NCBI GenBank assembly: GCA_015501585.1
Contig: JADNRY010000140.1
Span: 98,613 to 162,612, forward strand
Length of the DNA stretch: 64,000 nt
Source of the DNA: Rhodocollybia butyracea
Taxonomy: Eukaryota > Basidiomycota > Agaricomycetes > Agaricales > Omphalotaceae
Reading direction: 5' to 3'
Shown: positions 33,517 to 45,112 of the stretch, one piece after another
Layout: every line of letters starts with the position of its first letter
Position numbering within the stretch: the first letter of the stretch is position 1
Program-made: the position numbers and the translations under genes
The notes under the pieces: generated by a model
What the model was told of the DNA's origin: nothing
What the model saw: only the letters and a program-made list of their open reading frames with translations
Databases searched by the model: none

Positions 33517-34681
33517 AGCTTCTGAAGGTCTCCTTCGACTGTTCGAGGAGAAGTCTTATCAACACATGTGTAAAGTCAGCCTTTGTACTATCAATAAACA
33601 TGTACTACATCTCAGCTAGATCGTTGGTCATGGATATATTATGCTATCTCTTTTGTGCTTGGACTGACGAACATGTCTATCGTATTTTTTCTCGCTTTTT
33701 CTAGTAAACATATGACCGACGGTTTCGATGCGAGCAGTAAATCAAGTAGATCAGGAGTTACAAAGTCAGGTCACACCTGGAGTTGAACAGAGATTCGAAA
33801 AGAGCCCTCAGCACTCAGCACCGGCTAACATCATTTCTGAGTCTTCCATTACCCGCAAACACACGCAGCAAGATATCCTTCAGTCGGTCTAGCTGAACAT
33901 CATTAATTCCAATCTTGTGATTGTGCAAGGTCAAGTTATCGGAATGGTCGACCCTCGAAGATGCGGCTGGTGCTCGCGTATTCAGAGGGCGCAACGAAAA
34001 TTTTCGCTCGCTATCATGACCAAAAATACAAACGCGTACGACGTCCTCAACAGAAAGCAATATCAAACGTCCGAAAAGGAGTTGAGTAGTTCAGCCGCGC
34101 GATGGCCACATCTACTCAAAAAGGCCGCAGTGGAGCGAAGAAAGAGGCGAAAGAATTTGCAAAGGGGATCAAGTTAAGCAGTAGAGAAAGGACGTTGAAA
34201 AGGAAAGGGTGCCAAGGCTTCATACAGGAGAAGCTTGCACCGGGGACAATGCGAGATGAGGAGGAAACATCAGAAGAAGTGATCGATTGAAGCGGTAAGT
34301 TCTGCAATCTTTATGTAGTTTCTTATCGTGTGTTCCCCAGGCAGAAGTCGTACGTGTCGAAGCAGAAGAAAGCCAAGGTTAGCGTCGATTAACGTTGATT
34401 GTCTAGAGGCCGATCGCAACGCCTATAAAGCCGTCGACAAAGTTGAAGTTCAAACTTTTACTACCTCCGAGAATACCAACAACATCGCTACCGGTGGACG
34501 TCAGATTTGCGCACATAGTGTTCAGTGGTCTGAAGAAGAAGCTTGTACTAATTCGCCTTGAATTCCGTGAAATCCGTTTGTGACGCTCATCCGATTTGCC
34601 AGCCGCCACTTGGACTGTAAACATTTTCTGCGTTTTTATTTGCCATCCAAACTTCAAAAGTGAAACTTTAAAGGCTCACCA
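33517..34681. other. Interval with a possible small basic ORF
   Basis: At 34102-34290 (plus) a 62-codon ORF (MATSTQKGRSGAKKEAKEFA...) is strongly basic and then acidic at the C-terminus. It might be a real small protein or an exon, but has no recognised family. The rest shows no coding or repeat signal. Confidence 0.3.
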
Positions 34682-35104
34682 ATGACTTTGGCTGGTTATG
34701 TATCCGATGCTACTAATCTCGAGTCTATCGTGTCCGCTCTGCACGCCAAAGACTTAGCATTCCAATTTCCCTCTCATCATCGCGTATGTTCGACAAACAC
34801 TGGTATTCGGAAATCATTCTTGTGATCGATGATAATGCAGCACTCTCAGTCACAACGTCCTCAAGATCAAGTCTCGATGCCCCATTGCGAATGGTCAGTC
34901 GGTCCTTTTGCTCTGGATGATGATACAGCCTTTACTTAACGCTCGAAGGTTGATTTCAAGTGAACTCTTTTCTCGCTGACAGTGTTTGAGTGCTAACAAT
35001 CAGATTTCTCCAGGTCTGCTCGGCTGCCCAGTGACGGTCCTGCGAAGATGGGTTCGGAGTCCAAGTCCGACTTGAGAATAATTACCAAGATGATAGAGGT
35101 GTAG
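34682..35104 (+). CDS. Small three-exon hypothetical gene
   Basis: The ATG at 34682 opens MTLAGYVSDATNLESIVSAL, ending CATCATCGC before GTATGT. A 58-base-scale intron ending ATGCAG leads to HSQSQRPQDQVSMPHCEW. A second intron (GTCAGT...TCTCCAG) leads to SARLPSDGPAKMGSESKSDL and a stop at 35102-35104. All phases agree, and the last intron position is shared with the relic at 27.1 kb, which supports the model. About 80 aa, no signal peptide, no recognised domain. Confidence 0.45.
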
Positions 35105-35283
35105 CGGCCACAAGTTGAAGAGTAGCTTTTTGGAAATTACGAGCTTCTTTCGTCGTGCTCACTGCTTACTCAGATCTCAGACTTGGCTTACTGATACTCG
35201 TGAACAATTCTAGACAGTGTCAGCAGGTACAAACAGCTATATAAACTAATTGTGATTCTCGACAGTGTTCTTGACAAGTTCTA
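35105..35283. promoter_or_regulatory. Probable promoter region of the MDR gene
   Basis: Short upstream interval. A TATATAAACT box at about 35238-35247 lies some 40 bases before the ATG at 35284. Confidence 0.4.
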
Positions 35284-36611
35284 ATGCCTCCAACAACACA
35301 AAAAGCCCTCCTACTCGAACGCGTAAATGGTGAATTTTACACGAGCGCTCGGCCCGTCCCAAAACCCGCTCCTGGAGAACTTCTCGTCAAGGTAGTCTTG
35401 GGTTTAATCGGAAGCCTGGAACAGGAAAATATTGACAAAAATCACAGATTCAGGCATTCGCTTTGAATCCAGTTGACTACAAGATCCAACATTCGGACTT
35501 TTTCTTCATGAAGCACTTCCCAGCTGTTCTGGGAAGTGATATCGCAGGAGACGTGGAAGTGGTAGGAGAGGGTGTTCAAGGATGGGCGAAGGGAGATAGG
35601 GTGTAAGTATCATTTGAACCTGCGACTCGAGTCATGAATGAAAACTCATCGATTCTTCCATTTAGCTTTTTCCAAGGAAATCTCGCAGACAGCGACTATG
35701 CTGCATTTCAGCAATATGCCCTCGTTCCGTCTGATCTAGCAATAAAGGTGAGCAGTATCGTGTATCGTCAATAGATGTATCTCCCCATAACTCCCTCCGT
35801 TCAGTGCCCCGAGAACACCTCATACGAACAAGCATCCACAATACCAGTTGCCTTCATGGCAGCTGCGTATGGATTGCTTGCCCCCGAACCGATGGGCGCT
35901 GGCCTCTACGACGCTCAAGTCAAGTTTTCCGGGTCTTCGGCATTTGTACTGGGTGGGAGTACTTCAGTGGGCCAATACGGTATGCATAAACAAAATGAAT
36001 ACGACCAGTGTTTTAGCCACGGCTCACTAAATCCTAAATTCAGTCATCCAGCTTCTCAAATTCCATGGATTCAGCCAAATCATCGCCTACGCTTCCGGAC
36101 ACCAAACTCAGTTCTTGAAAAGCCTAGGAGCTACGGATGTTATCGATAGGAAGAAAGTTCCATTGGATGACCTTCCGGTTGCGTTAGAGCAGCATCTCAC
36201 CAACGAGCTAAAGATCACGTACGATGCGGTGGGTTCGCCAGAGACACAGCAAGCTGGCAATCTATGTACTCTACCTGGTGGTATCCTCATCTCGACCATG
36301 CCTCACAAAACTGTCGACCTCGGAGACTTTGGGAAAAAATTCTTCAATCCAATGGCGGTCGTATATCTTCCGGAATGCCGAGAATTTGGGAGGGTAATTT
36401 GCGGAAATTTGGAAGAGTGGCTTCGGACTGGAGTAGTTATAGTGAGTGTTATAACTTGTGAGATATCCTGCGTGAACTTAACGTGTAATCGTAGCCTTCA
36501 ATTGTGGAAGCGCTTCCAGTTGGTTTGGAGCCGGTTCTTTCTGGGCTTGAGAGGTTGAGGAACAACCAAGTTAGCGGCGTAAAGTTAGTTGGACGGCCAG
36601 ATCCGGTCTGA
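35284..36611 (+). CDS. Medium-chain dehydrogenase/reductase (quinone- or enoyl-reductase type)
   Basis: NADPH-dependent oxidoreductase of the zinc-less MDR group, as in fungal trans-enoyl reductases and quinone reductases. Six exons: KALLLERVNGEFYT start; QAFALNPVDYKIQHSDFFF then VLGSDIAGDVEVVGEGVQGW (GroES-like domain); a FFQGNLADSDYAAFQQYAL exon; CPENTSYEQASTIPVAFMAA; the Rossmann dinucleotide-binding loop VLGGSTSVGQYG, continuing into FHGFSQIIAYAS and SLGATDVIDRKKV; and a last exon ending SGVKLVGRPDPV. Stop at 36609-36611. The catalytic-zinc cysteine and histidine pattern of alcohol dehydrogenases is absent. All splice phases agree. Standing alone next to the fatty-acid hydroxylase gene, it has no clear cluster context. 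Confidence 0.88.
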
Positions 36612-36843
36612 ATTCCTGCTGCGTAGTAGTATATATATTGCGTTGATTCTGTGGATCCTTGAGTTGAGTCCAAGTAGTGTTAGCTGGTTCCAGAGGTGCA
36701 AATCGGACTTGTCGAGGGGAGGCGAGAACCCGGGCCGAGTCCTCGTCATCGTGATTGTAAATAGACGCTCGTGCCGGCACGTTGTGTCGGCCCATTTTTA
36801 AATTTTATTATTCCAAGCTGTCAGACTTGTCGTTCGTTCAGTC

Positions 36844-38319
36844 ATGTCAAAACGCGTTAGGATTCTCGACGTTGACGACCTTTCTTCTCATGCCTCGTCT
36901 TCAAGCTGCTGGGTCTCCTACAAGGGCAAAGTCTACGACATTACCGGTTTCCTCGCCGACCATCCTGGAGGAGACGACATAATACTTAAATACGCAGGAC
37001 AAGATGTCGAGAAAGTTATGAGGGATGAAACTGAGCATGATCATTCGGAAAGTGCCTATGATATCTTGGAAGAACATGTTATCGGGAGACTTGGGTGCAC
37101 AGACAATATCGTACGAGAGGGTATGTTTCATTTTTGTTAATCCGAACATATCTACAGTTGCTAAAGTTTACTCTAGATTGGGAAGCCACGGATGACTTTG
37201 ATCCAGACGCCACGGATGCTGCCGCAGACCTGCAAAAACACCAGTTTTTGGATCTCCAGAAGGCTTTGTTACCACAATTGTGGTACGCGAACTTCAGGTC
37301 CGTCGCACGAGAATAATGCTCTATATTCCCACTGAATTCTCTTCTAGTAAGGCGTATTATCTTCGTCAGGTCCATCAACCCCGACACTTGAGCGAATCTG
37401 CGCGTCTCTTTGGCCCGGACTATCTAGAGGTACGTCTATTCTGTTTGACTCAGAAATTCACGCTCAATGCAGTTCTTCAGGTCTTCACTAAATCGAAATG
37501 GTATGTGGTGCCGATATTCTGGCTACCCATAGCGATCTATCTCTTCCTTCGCTCCGCCCTCCAATTCACCGCTCCGCTCCCTTCATTCATGGTTGACCCG
37601 TCTCTCCCCTTATCCGGACTGGCCAACCTACCTATGGCTTCCATCTACAAGACCTTGATCTGCTTCTTCATTGGCAACTTTACCTGGACATTGCTGGAGT
37701 ACTTTTTCCATAGATTCCTCTTTCACGTCGACTATTATCTACCCGATAAGCCTATCTTTTTGCTTCTTCACTTCCTGCTGCACGGCGTACACCACTATGT
37801 GCCTATGGATCGGTACGTGACCTTGTATCGTTTAGAAAGCCTTTGTCTTACGTTGTCGATTTCCAGACTGCGACTTGTGATGCCGCCTCCGCTGTTCGCC
37901 ATGTTAGAATGGCCAATGACTCGGTTAGCTTACAAGCTCTTCCCATTGCCTGTCGCCAACGGCATTATATCAGGAGCTTTCGTATTCTGTAAGTCTAATC
38001 AATCACAACCGAGGGATCAATGACTAACGTATCTTGATTGTTTCAAGATATTTTGTATGATTGCATGCACTATGCGTACGTTGGTTCACTTTTCTTTTTC
38101 GTTCCGTAATTCATCTTATCGTTAGGTTACACCACACTCAACTCCCAGCGTACCTGAAGGAGATGAAAAAGTATCATCTTGCTCATCACTATAAGAACTT
38201 CGATCTTGGTTTTGGCGTTACTAGTACGTTGTGTCTAAAAATATCGCTTGAGCTGTTCCTGAGCTTGTTTCACAGGCAAAATCTGGGATGTGGTCTTCAA
38301 CACCGTACTCCCGGTATGA
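36844..38319 (+). CDS. SCS7: Fatty acid 2-hydroxylase (cytochrome b5 fusion)
   Basis: Hydroxylates the very-long-chain acyl group of ceramides in the endoplasmic reticulum. The N-terminal cytochrome b5 domain (about residues 8-85) has the haem motif FLADHPGGDD and a second haem histidine in the EHDHS/EEHV region. After a linker (QVHQPRHLSESARLFGPDYL) comes the integral membrane di-iron hydroxylase: WYVVPIFWLPIAIYLFLRSA, the EYFFHRFLFHVD and LHFLLHGVHHYVPMD histidine boxes, LYDCMHY, then LHHTQLPAYLKEMKKYHLAH and HYKNFDLGFG. Eight or more short introns all splice in phase. Ends KIWDVVFNTVLPV at 38319. Complete and intact. Confidence 0.93.
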
Positions 38320-38743
38320 TTTTGACTACTTAGATTCTATAGTATAACTTAATAGTATGACTTCTGAATGGGGCGTCCTTTCCTTACCGGTTATGGTGTC
38401 TTTTGCCCATGGACCGATTCACTTTCTGTTTCTATCGTATCAACTTCATGATTTAATGATATTGATTTTGACTGAGCTGTTACTATATTGAATGTTGTGT
38501 CGTCTGGACTGAATGAACGACTTCTTGATTCAAAATGACACGGTTAGGATATCTTGTCGTTTCAGACCAGGTCTTTACTGTACGAAGTCGTCAACTGTAT
38601 ACATAGTTAGATTCAGGATTATATACCTACGCGTCGTCGATAGGACATCTATATACAGGTGTAGGGTATGCGGTAGTCAGATTATCGATGTAAATTCCAA
38701 AGTAGTATCAAGTAGCGCGGGAAGCAAGTAATGGCCAAAAGTC
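38320..38743. other. Convergent intergenic region
   Basis: Lies between the 3' ends of the hydroxylase (plus) and the Zn-cluster gene (minus). AT-rich with short ORFs only; presumably 3' UTRs. Confidence 0.4.
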
Positions 38744-40753
38744 CTAAGTCAAATCGTCGGGTGGGGGTTGGAACGCGGCATAATCCTCTTTCGCTTTCTC
38801 AATCTCGAATTCGTATTCTTGTAGCTTTTCTCCGTAGAAGTGAGGCAGTATCTCGTCTGACCCTTCAAGCTCCCAATTACGGCTGTCGCAAGGGCTTTGC
38901 ACGCCCACAGGAGCGGGGCTATAGGATCGATGCTGAGGTTCGTTGGCTGGTTGGTGGAGAGGATGATGATGGTGTATATAGTAGTTGTCTGCATAGGTAG
39001 GCGACGGGGACTCCTCCAATTCCGTATCGTACTCGAGATCAGCTGCGTTGCTTTTCACTCCCCCAGGAGCGGGGCTATAAGATCGGTGCTGAGGATGGTG
39101 CTGGGGATGATGATGACGCGTGTAATAGTTCTCTGCGTAGATAGGGGACGGGGACTCCTCCAGTTCGGCATCGTACTCGAGATCAGCCGCTGAGTTGCTT
39201 TGCACTCCCACAGGAGCGGGGCTATAAGATTGATGATCAGGATCGTAGTGAGGAAGGTGGTGGCGCATATAATAGTTCTCTGCGTAGGTGGGCGATGGAG
39301 GTTCCTCCAATTCAGTATCGTACTCGAGATCTGTAGTGTTTTCCGAGTCGGGCATCGGAATCTGGCTGTCGGTATTCGATGCGGGATAATAGCTCTGAGT
39401 GTCGACGAAGGCGTCCATGCCCCAAGTGACGGTGAATGGAATGTCTGTACCGGCGGCTGCAATCGCTATATGAGAGTCTCAGTAATCAAAAATGGGGAGG
39501 AAGTTGGGAGGCACGTACTGTAAGAGTGGTGATAATAGCTGGGATCGGGTTGGACGGGGGGATATGTGTAACTGCGTATAATGGTGGGAGGCTTAGCAGG
39601 AGGAGCAGGTGAAAGCGAAGACATCGACGAAGTTTGATAGTTGCGATTCGGAATCGGAGAAAAATGATTTTCTGTGGTCCAAAGTTCCTTTCGACGAGTT
39701 ATTACTGGAAGGGGCGTCGTAGACGAAGAGAATTGGCAAGGGGAATCTTCTCGGGGCACCGGGGATTCGCGAGTGGGCTCTTCGATCTCCACCTTGGATT
39801 GGACGTCCATCCGGGAGTCCGACTCGTCGGCGCCGTGAGAAACATCGTCTACACCTGGTGCCAAGACTTGGTCGTAGCGATATGGTATCGGATCAGAACC
39901 TCCGGAGCTGGAAGGATAAGGATTCTTTAAAAGAGATAGTCATTAAGGGCTGTCGAATATCGCGTAGCTAGGAAGACTTACACCGCGTTTCGATTCTTCA
40001 GAAAAAGAGCGGTTGTTGATCAATGGCGTAGGCGCTGGTGGAGGTATAGCAGATGATGGCTTAGCAGATGATGGCTTTGAAGATAGTACTCGACGAATAG
40101 ATTCAAGTTGCTTCTGTAGTTGTTTCTGTAGAAAAATCAGAAAGACGTATCATCGAGGAGGTTTGAATCTCCTTACAGAAGTCAGTACGGGGATGATGTG
40201 GGCCAAAGGTTGGAGGAGCTCGTCTTCGGCATCCTTTTTAAACCAGTGAAGTAAACGGTCGTATTGCTCGTCGCTAATTCCCATAATGTCTTGAACGCGA
40301 AGTCGTTTCATCATCGGTACACGTGTGCATTTCATGTACGCTGGGCAATGAACACATTGCATGGCGGTAGCAGGAATTATGCACTCTTTCCTCCTGATGG
40401 CACATTGCTCGCATCCCTAGTAAATCAAGATGAATAAAAGGGTACAACGAAAAACCGACAGTACGGACGATGTGTTGGTATTTGACATTGAGCTCGCGCC
40501 TTTCCCTGCGCGTGCCTTTTTTCTTGTATACTGTCTTGAATGTACTCTTGAGGTCATCATTGATTTCGAGAGAGTCCGTATTGCTGTCGGATACTCGTGT
40601 CGGCTCGCCATGTTGTCCATTTACCGAGTCAAGGCCAGAAAAAGTAGTAGAGGGAAAAGGTCGGTGGGGTCTAGGCTGTACCAACGGAAAAGGACCATCA
40701 CGACGAATTGTTGAACGTGTCGAAACGTCCTCCTCGATGTAGGGGTTGTCCAT
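38744..40753 (-). CDS. Zn(II)-cluster-like protein with triplicated Tyr/His-rich repeats
   Basis: Probable nuclear regulator. The start ATG 40751-40753 (MDNPYIEED) is preferred to the upstream ATG at 40813 because the duplicated stub at 44.7 kb conserves it. Exon 1 ends in a basic run (KKKGTRRERRELNVK). After an intron comes GCEQCAIRRKECIIPATAMQ and then CVHCPAYMKC: spacing C-x2-C-x6-C-x8-C-x2-C-x5-C, close to the fungal Zn2Cys6 pattern though the last gap is short. Next are MGISDEQYDRLLHWFKKDAE, then KQLQKQLESIRRVL, a Pro/Ser-rich region, and three tandem units of about 45-50 residues each carrying DLEYDxELEESPSP, YAENYYxRHHHP and RSYSPAPxGV. The C-terminus is a short helix ending DDLT. All five junctions are in phase. 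Confidence 0.7.
38896..39350 (-). repeat. Three in-frame tandem repeats of about 145 bp
   Basis: Each unit encodes an acidic DLEYDxELEE block, SPSPxYAENYY, a His-rich stretch, and SYSPAP. Unit lengths vary by small in-frame changes in the His run. The marked similarity of the units suggests recent expansion or ongoing homogenisation. Confidence 0.85.
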
Positions 40754-41167
40754 GAGTGGACCAAAACAAAGTCCGAGTGTAACGTTTTTAAAGAAAAATC
40801 TTTCTCCCACCAATTTTAACCGGTCCCCTTCATCTTAAGATCTCAAAGTTAAAGATAGCGCTCGGTGGTTAGACAAGGGATCCTCTACTTCAATTACACA
40901 TTTTCTCTAAGATTTACATACTGCTAAATTACGCTCATCAACCTACTTACAACAACCACCAACGCGTTTGCTCTATCGAAGCCCGATCGATATCGACATC
41001 AATGGTGGTCGCGTTTGTCCGAAGATACTTAACACATAATACACACATTGCCTTATGGGTATGAGGACACGTTCTAGGTGATAAATCTTTTTTTTTATGA
41101 ACCCTCCATAACTAGCTAGCAACTATGACATGTTCCCAACAGAGATATTCATTTGTGTTCCTTTCCA
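40754..41167. other. Spacer between Zn-cluster gene and MATE A
   Basis: 5' flank of the Zn-cluster gene and 3' flank of MATE A, duplicated at 44723-45112. Contains a run of T (41089-41097) and no gene. Confidence 0.45.
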
Positions 41168-43614
41168 TCATACTTCGACGAAGGTCGCTTCATCGCTAGC
41201 ATTTTCGCTTGGGTTCTCGCGGTGATCATGCCGCTCTTCCGCCTCCACTCTTGCTCTAACTTTCTCAACCTCGTGTTGCCAGTCAGTGAGAAGACACAAC
41301 ACTGTCCCGAACACTGAACAGTACACCAATGATGCTGTCAAACCTACCCAAAGACCTCGCAAAGCTACGGTTGCCTCGGGGAGTGATGGATATTTCGGGT
41401 CGTCCAGAGACATGGCTGTGACTGATCCGTTGAATATGGGTTGCGGAGATGGAAAAGTGAATAAGGAGGGAGATAGTATCGTAGTAAGCTGGTTAGCGAG
41501 TGAATGTATCACTGGATGATCAGGTAAAGAGTCAGGAAGTCCAACATCCTTAAATGCCAGGTAGAAACCGAGAGGTATGCCAAAAACATAGTAGGCACTG
41601 AACGAAATCAGCGGTGAAAGAGGAACTTGAGGTCGAAGACTAACCTCAAATTAAGCAAGGCACCAGTGCCCTGCTTACCTTTGGCTCGTAAAGTTCCACC
41701 AGTGATGGCAGCATTTCCATCAAACACTTGGAATAAGGCGACAAGAGGTAAAATGCTAGCCACCATTTTGGCGACGTCTATACATGTTGTGAGTACATGG
41801 TATATTTCAAGGGCCTTATTCGTACCTTCATCGTCGTTGAACAAATATGCCCATTGCTTTCGCCACACCCAGAAAATTGAGCTGAAGATCAACGAAACAA
41901 CCAATCCCAAGACAATAGAAGCGTATGCAGCAATCTTGGCGAGTCGCGGACGACCAAGCCCCAGTAATTGACCTATCCTTACACTTGTCGCTACCCCTAA
42001 TGCGAACGGAGCTTGGTAGGTCGTCGAGCAAGATACAAGTAAGACGGATTGAGCTGCAAGAGCCGTAGGGCCCAACCTTTATACATTTGATCAGAAGATT
42101 AAGGCGAAAAGAAATCGATTATACGCACAACGAGGCGCCCAAGCCAATCAGTTCCCAGGCCCACCACTCAGACGCAGTCTGACCTACCCCGCCTACGCCA
42201 AGGGTGAGAAGAGTACCGAGGCTGATAGGGTGGAGAGCTCTGGTTGATAGTGGGTACCAAGCTGAACGAGTTTCTTGGACATCGTTGATTTCTTGTAAAG
42301 TGTAGGCTACCGGAGTAATCCGTTAGGTTTTAGACGCTCGAATGTCGGACAACCGCGTACCTGATGATGATCTTTCTGACGACGCGTATGTCGAACTGTT
42401 GGTAGAGTCGGTTGGCGTGGGTGACGCAGACCGATAAGGATCCAGAGTTTTCGTTTGTTCGCGCGCCGCTAGCTCTTCTCGCCTATCCCGACGCGAAACC
42501 TCAATTCTCCATCCCCAAAACGCATTACCTAGCGCTACAAGGTTGTAGGAGATCGCAGTGGAGAGAGGAGCCCCAACGAATCCTAAATGTAGATATGGAG
42601 CCAGAGCTTGGGGTAACGGACGAGGGTAATAAACTGTCATTGATGTTGGGATATCGGGGAGAGCGAGAAAGAGATCGTTGAGCATGACGTTAATGACAGG
42701 AAGAACGATGTCTTTAATACGGGAGCGAAGGACTAACCTAATAATCCCGTTAATAGAATGTTCAAGCCAGCTACAACTGTTCCGATTTTAGTGGGCACAG
42801 TAAAAAGACCTTGAGCCTGGAAATAACGCTTTGCGATTGTGTTAAAAGCGAACGCTGGGATACCAAAGGAAAGCTAAATAAAGAAAAGACAGATAAGCGT
42901 TTTAGTGGTTGAAAGCCAATCAAAAATGGAGACCACTGACCATAGCAAGATATTGACCTGCTAATCTGGCGACATCTTTATCCTGTCTCAGGAGCAATAG
43001 TATACTTTCGGCATTGAGCCATATACAGAGCATCGGTACGATGAAAAGAAGATGTATCACGGCCATCCGCTGACACCACAGTCCAAGCAATCTAGAGTCC
43101 GAAACTTTGTATTTATTCAATTCGGTTTCCTGTCCAGTTCCTGATGTAAAGTCGCGTGCAGCACTTGCTCCCCAGATTCCCGGGAGTACGGTATCTAACG
43201 CGCCTGCCAATCCAATGATGATGCTGAACGCTGTAACATTTGCAGTCATCGAGCCAAGAGTGCATGCAGCCAGTTCTAGCTTGCCTGAGATGATTGGTTA
43301 ATGAGAAAAGGACGACAACACATGAAAGAACAAGACCAACCCAAGTGTCCCACTGCTAGGACGCTGGTAATGATTAGCCCGTACTCTAGGATATGTGTGC
43401 CGAAAACAGGGAGAGCTGATTTGAGCAAGATACCGGATTGATTTAGGAGAAGAGAAAGAGTAGGCATTTGTTCCTGGCTAGTTCCAGGCATATCTTGATT
43501 TTCTGCTCTACTGGACGAGCTATGGCCAAGCAAAGGTGTTCTTTCTGCTGCATAGGTACCAGCAATGAGTTCAGGTCCAGGATATGCACTGTGTTGCGTT
43601 TCTGTAATCGACAT
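41168..43614 (-). CDS. MATE-family efflux transporter A
   Basis: Multidrug/toxin extrusion carrier, cation-coupled, probably vacuolar or plasma membrane; relatives include yeast Erc1. Start MSITETQH at 43614. The acidic/Ser-rich N-terminus contains ERTPLLGHSSSS, then NQSGILLKSALPVFGTHILE, a VLAVGHLG|KLELAA junction typical of MATE helix 2, NVTAFSIIIGLAGALDTVLP, MAVIHLLFIVPMLCIWLNAE, SFGIPAFAFNTIAKRYFQAQ, APYLHLGFVGAPLSTAISYN, a Ser/Thr-rich cytoplasmic loop, LGPTALAAQSVLLVSCSTTY, ATSVRIGQLLGLG and VFDGNAAITGGTLRAKGKQG, ending in a charged tail DHRENPSENASDEATFVEV. Multiple short introns, all consistent. Intact, and shares its layout with MATE B. Confidence 0.9.
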
Positions 43615-44338
43615 TTCTGTCTGTGTTTTCGAGTTAGTACAACGATAAAAGATCAAGAAAAAGTAAAGAACGTTGAGGGAAAAAATTATCCTCTTCAGTG
43701 ACGTTAGTCAACATGGTCTTTAAGTATCTTGAAGATTGTCATAATGGAGCAGAGCAAGCGAAGAACGAAAAACGGCGAGAAGAAACAATATGAACCGACT
43801 GAACTCTTTTGACTTTCCAAATTTTTGATGACGAGAGAATCGAGATCCGCGGATCACGAACTCAGACTCAGTCGCGATCACGTGAAAGATAATATTTCGC
43901 GTTTGAATTTCTTCAAATTCTTGGCCACCAACGTTCCTTGACTGTTCGAAGCGTGGAGTTGGGAAGGTATCCTTGCGCCTACTCGTGACCTCCGAGCCAT
44001 GTAAGAACTCCAGTTCGTTGTCCTTGCCGTTATTATCGACGTTCGAGACGAATCAGTGCATCTTTGTCGTGCGCGTTAGCTGCCGACCTCAAAATCCCAA
44101 TTAGCTTTTAAGATGTGAACTTCCTTTATTCGCGTACAAATTCATGGATCCATTCAACAAACTAGCTTTTATTGTGACGGCGCAAATTGGACAAAATTCA
44201 TTCACGTCAATTTAAACGTTGACCGTACGCTACTAATGATTATGTTACTGTATGCAGAACACATATATAGGTGAGCTACTTGAGGATTGACGTTGATCGG
44301 TCAGAACGTCAAAACCTCCACGAATTTAATTATCAGGT
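43615..44338. other. Upstream region of MATE A and duplication spacer
   Basis: 43615-44170 is the MATE A 5' flank (duplicated at 47549-48135), with a palindromic-looking GATCCGCGGATC at 43845-43856. 44171-44576 is the single-copy spacer between the two duplication units. No gene recognised. Confidence 0.45.
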
Positions 44339-44722
44339 TTAGATTATGTCTGGGCACTGGAGAACATTCAAGTTCATTATATCGTTGTATGATTTCCAAC
44401 CGACGATTGCGCTCTCTGATTGACAGCTGCATGGTCGGTTTACCGGGAACCACCATTTGTAAATTGACTTACGATTTGCGATTTCGCTCAGTTGCTCAAT
44501 ATGGCAACCCAGATAAATTTGTCTATTTTGGGAGTGAGTACGCCCATAGACGCCCATTTGTCTTGTAATTTGCCGTACATGTTGTCTATTTACCGAGTCA
44601 ACGCCAGAAAAAACAATAGAGGAAAAAGCTCGATGGGGTCTAGGCCGTACCAGTGGAAAAGGTCCATCAAGACCATATGCTGAACGTGACGAAACGTTCC
44701 AGTCGAAGTAGGGGTTGTCCAT
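44339..44722 (-). pseudogene. Truncated 5' stub of the Zn-cluster gene fused to unrelated sequence
   Basis: From the ATG at 44722 the first about 48 residues (MDNPYFDWNV..., DGPFPLVRPRPHRAF, FSGVDSVNRQH) match the N-terminus of the protein at 38744-40753. At the duplication breakpoint (about 44577) homology stops and the frame continues for about 79 unrelated residues. The Zn cluster and repeats are absent. It is a by-product of the segmental duplication, but the promoter copy is included, so it may be transcribed. Confidence 0.75.
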
Positions 44723-45112
44723 TAGTGGACCAAACAAAGTCCAAGTGGAATGAAGAAAAATCTTTCTACCACCAATTTTAACCTTCATCTTACGATCTAA
44801 AAGTTAAAGAGAGCACTTAATTAGACAAGGGATCATCTGCTTCAATTACTCGTTTTCTAAGATCTACATGCTGCTAAATCACGCTCATAGACTTACGACC
44901 ACCAGCGCGTTTGCTCTATATATATCGAAGCCCGATCGATATCCGATATCAATGGTTGCGTTCTCCTAAGAATAAAAGATACCTAACACATAACACACAT
45001 TGCCTTATAGATATGGGGACACGTTCTATGTGATAAATCTTGTTTTATTAGCCCTCGATAACAATGTACGTGTTCCCAGCATAGAAAGATAGTCATTTAT
45101 GTTCTTTTTCCA
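44723..45112. other. Spacer between Zn-cluster stub and MATE B
   Basis: Duplicate of 40754-41167, with small deletions. No gene. Confidence 0.45.

Larger units (their letters stand above)
40608..44170. repeat. Tandem segmental duplication, unit A (about 3.56 kb)
   Basis: Homologous throughout to 44577-48135. Begins within exon 1 of the Zn-cluster gene (CATGTTGTCCATTTACCGAG) and runs through its promoter, the MATE A gene and the region upstream of MATE A, to about TTCAACAAACTA near 44170. Introns and flanks are also similar. Confidence 0.85.

Noticed and set aside
41627..41971. Plus-strand ORF over MATE A, repeated at 45540-45878
   Set aside because: Conservation in both units follows from the MATE coding strand; no independent features.
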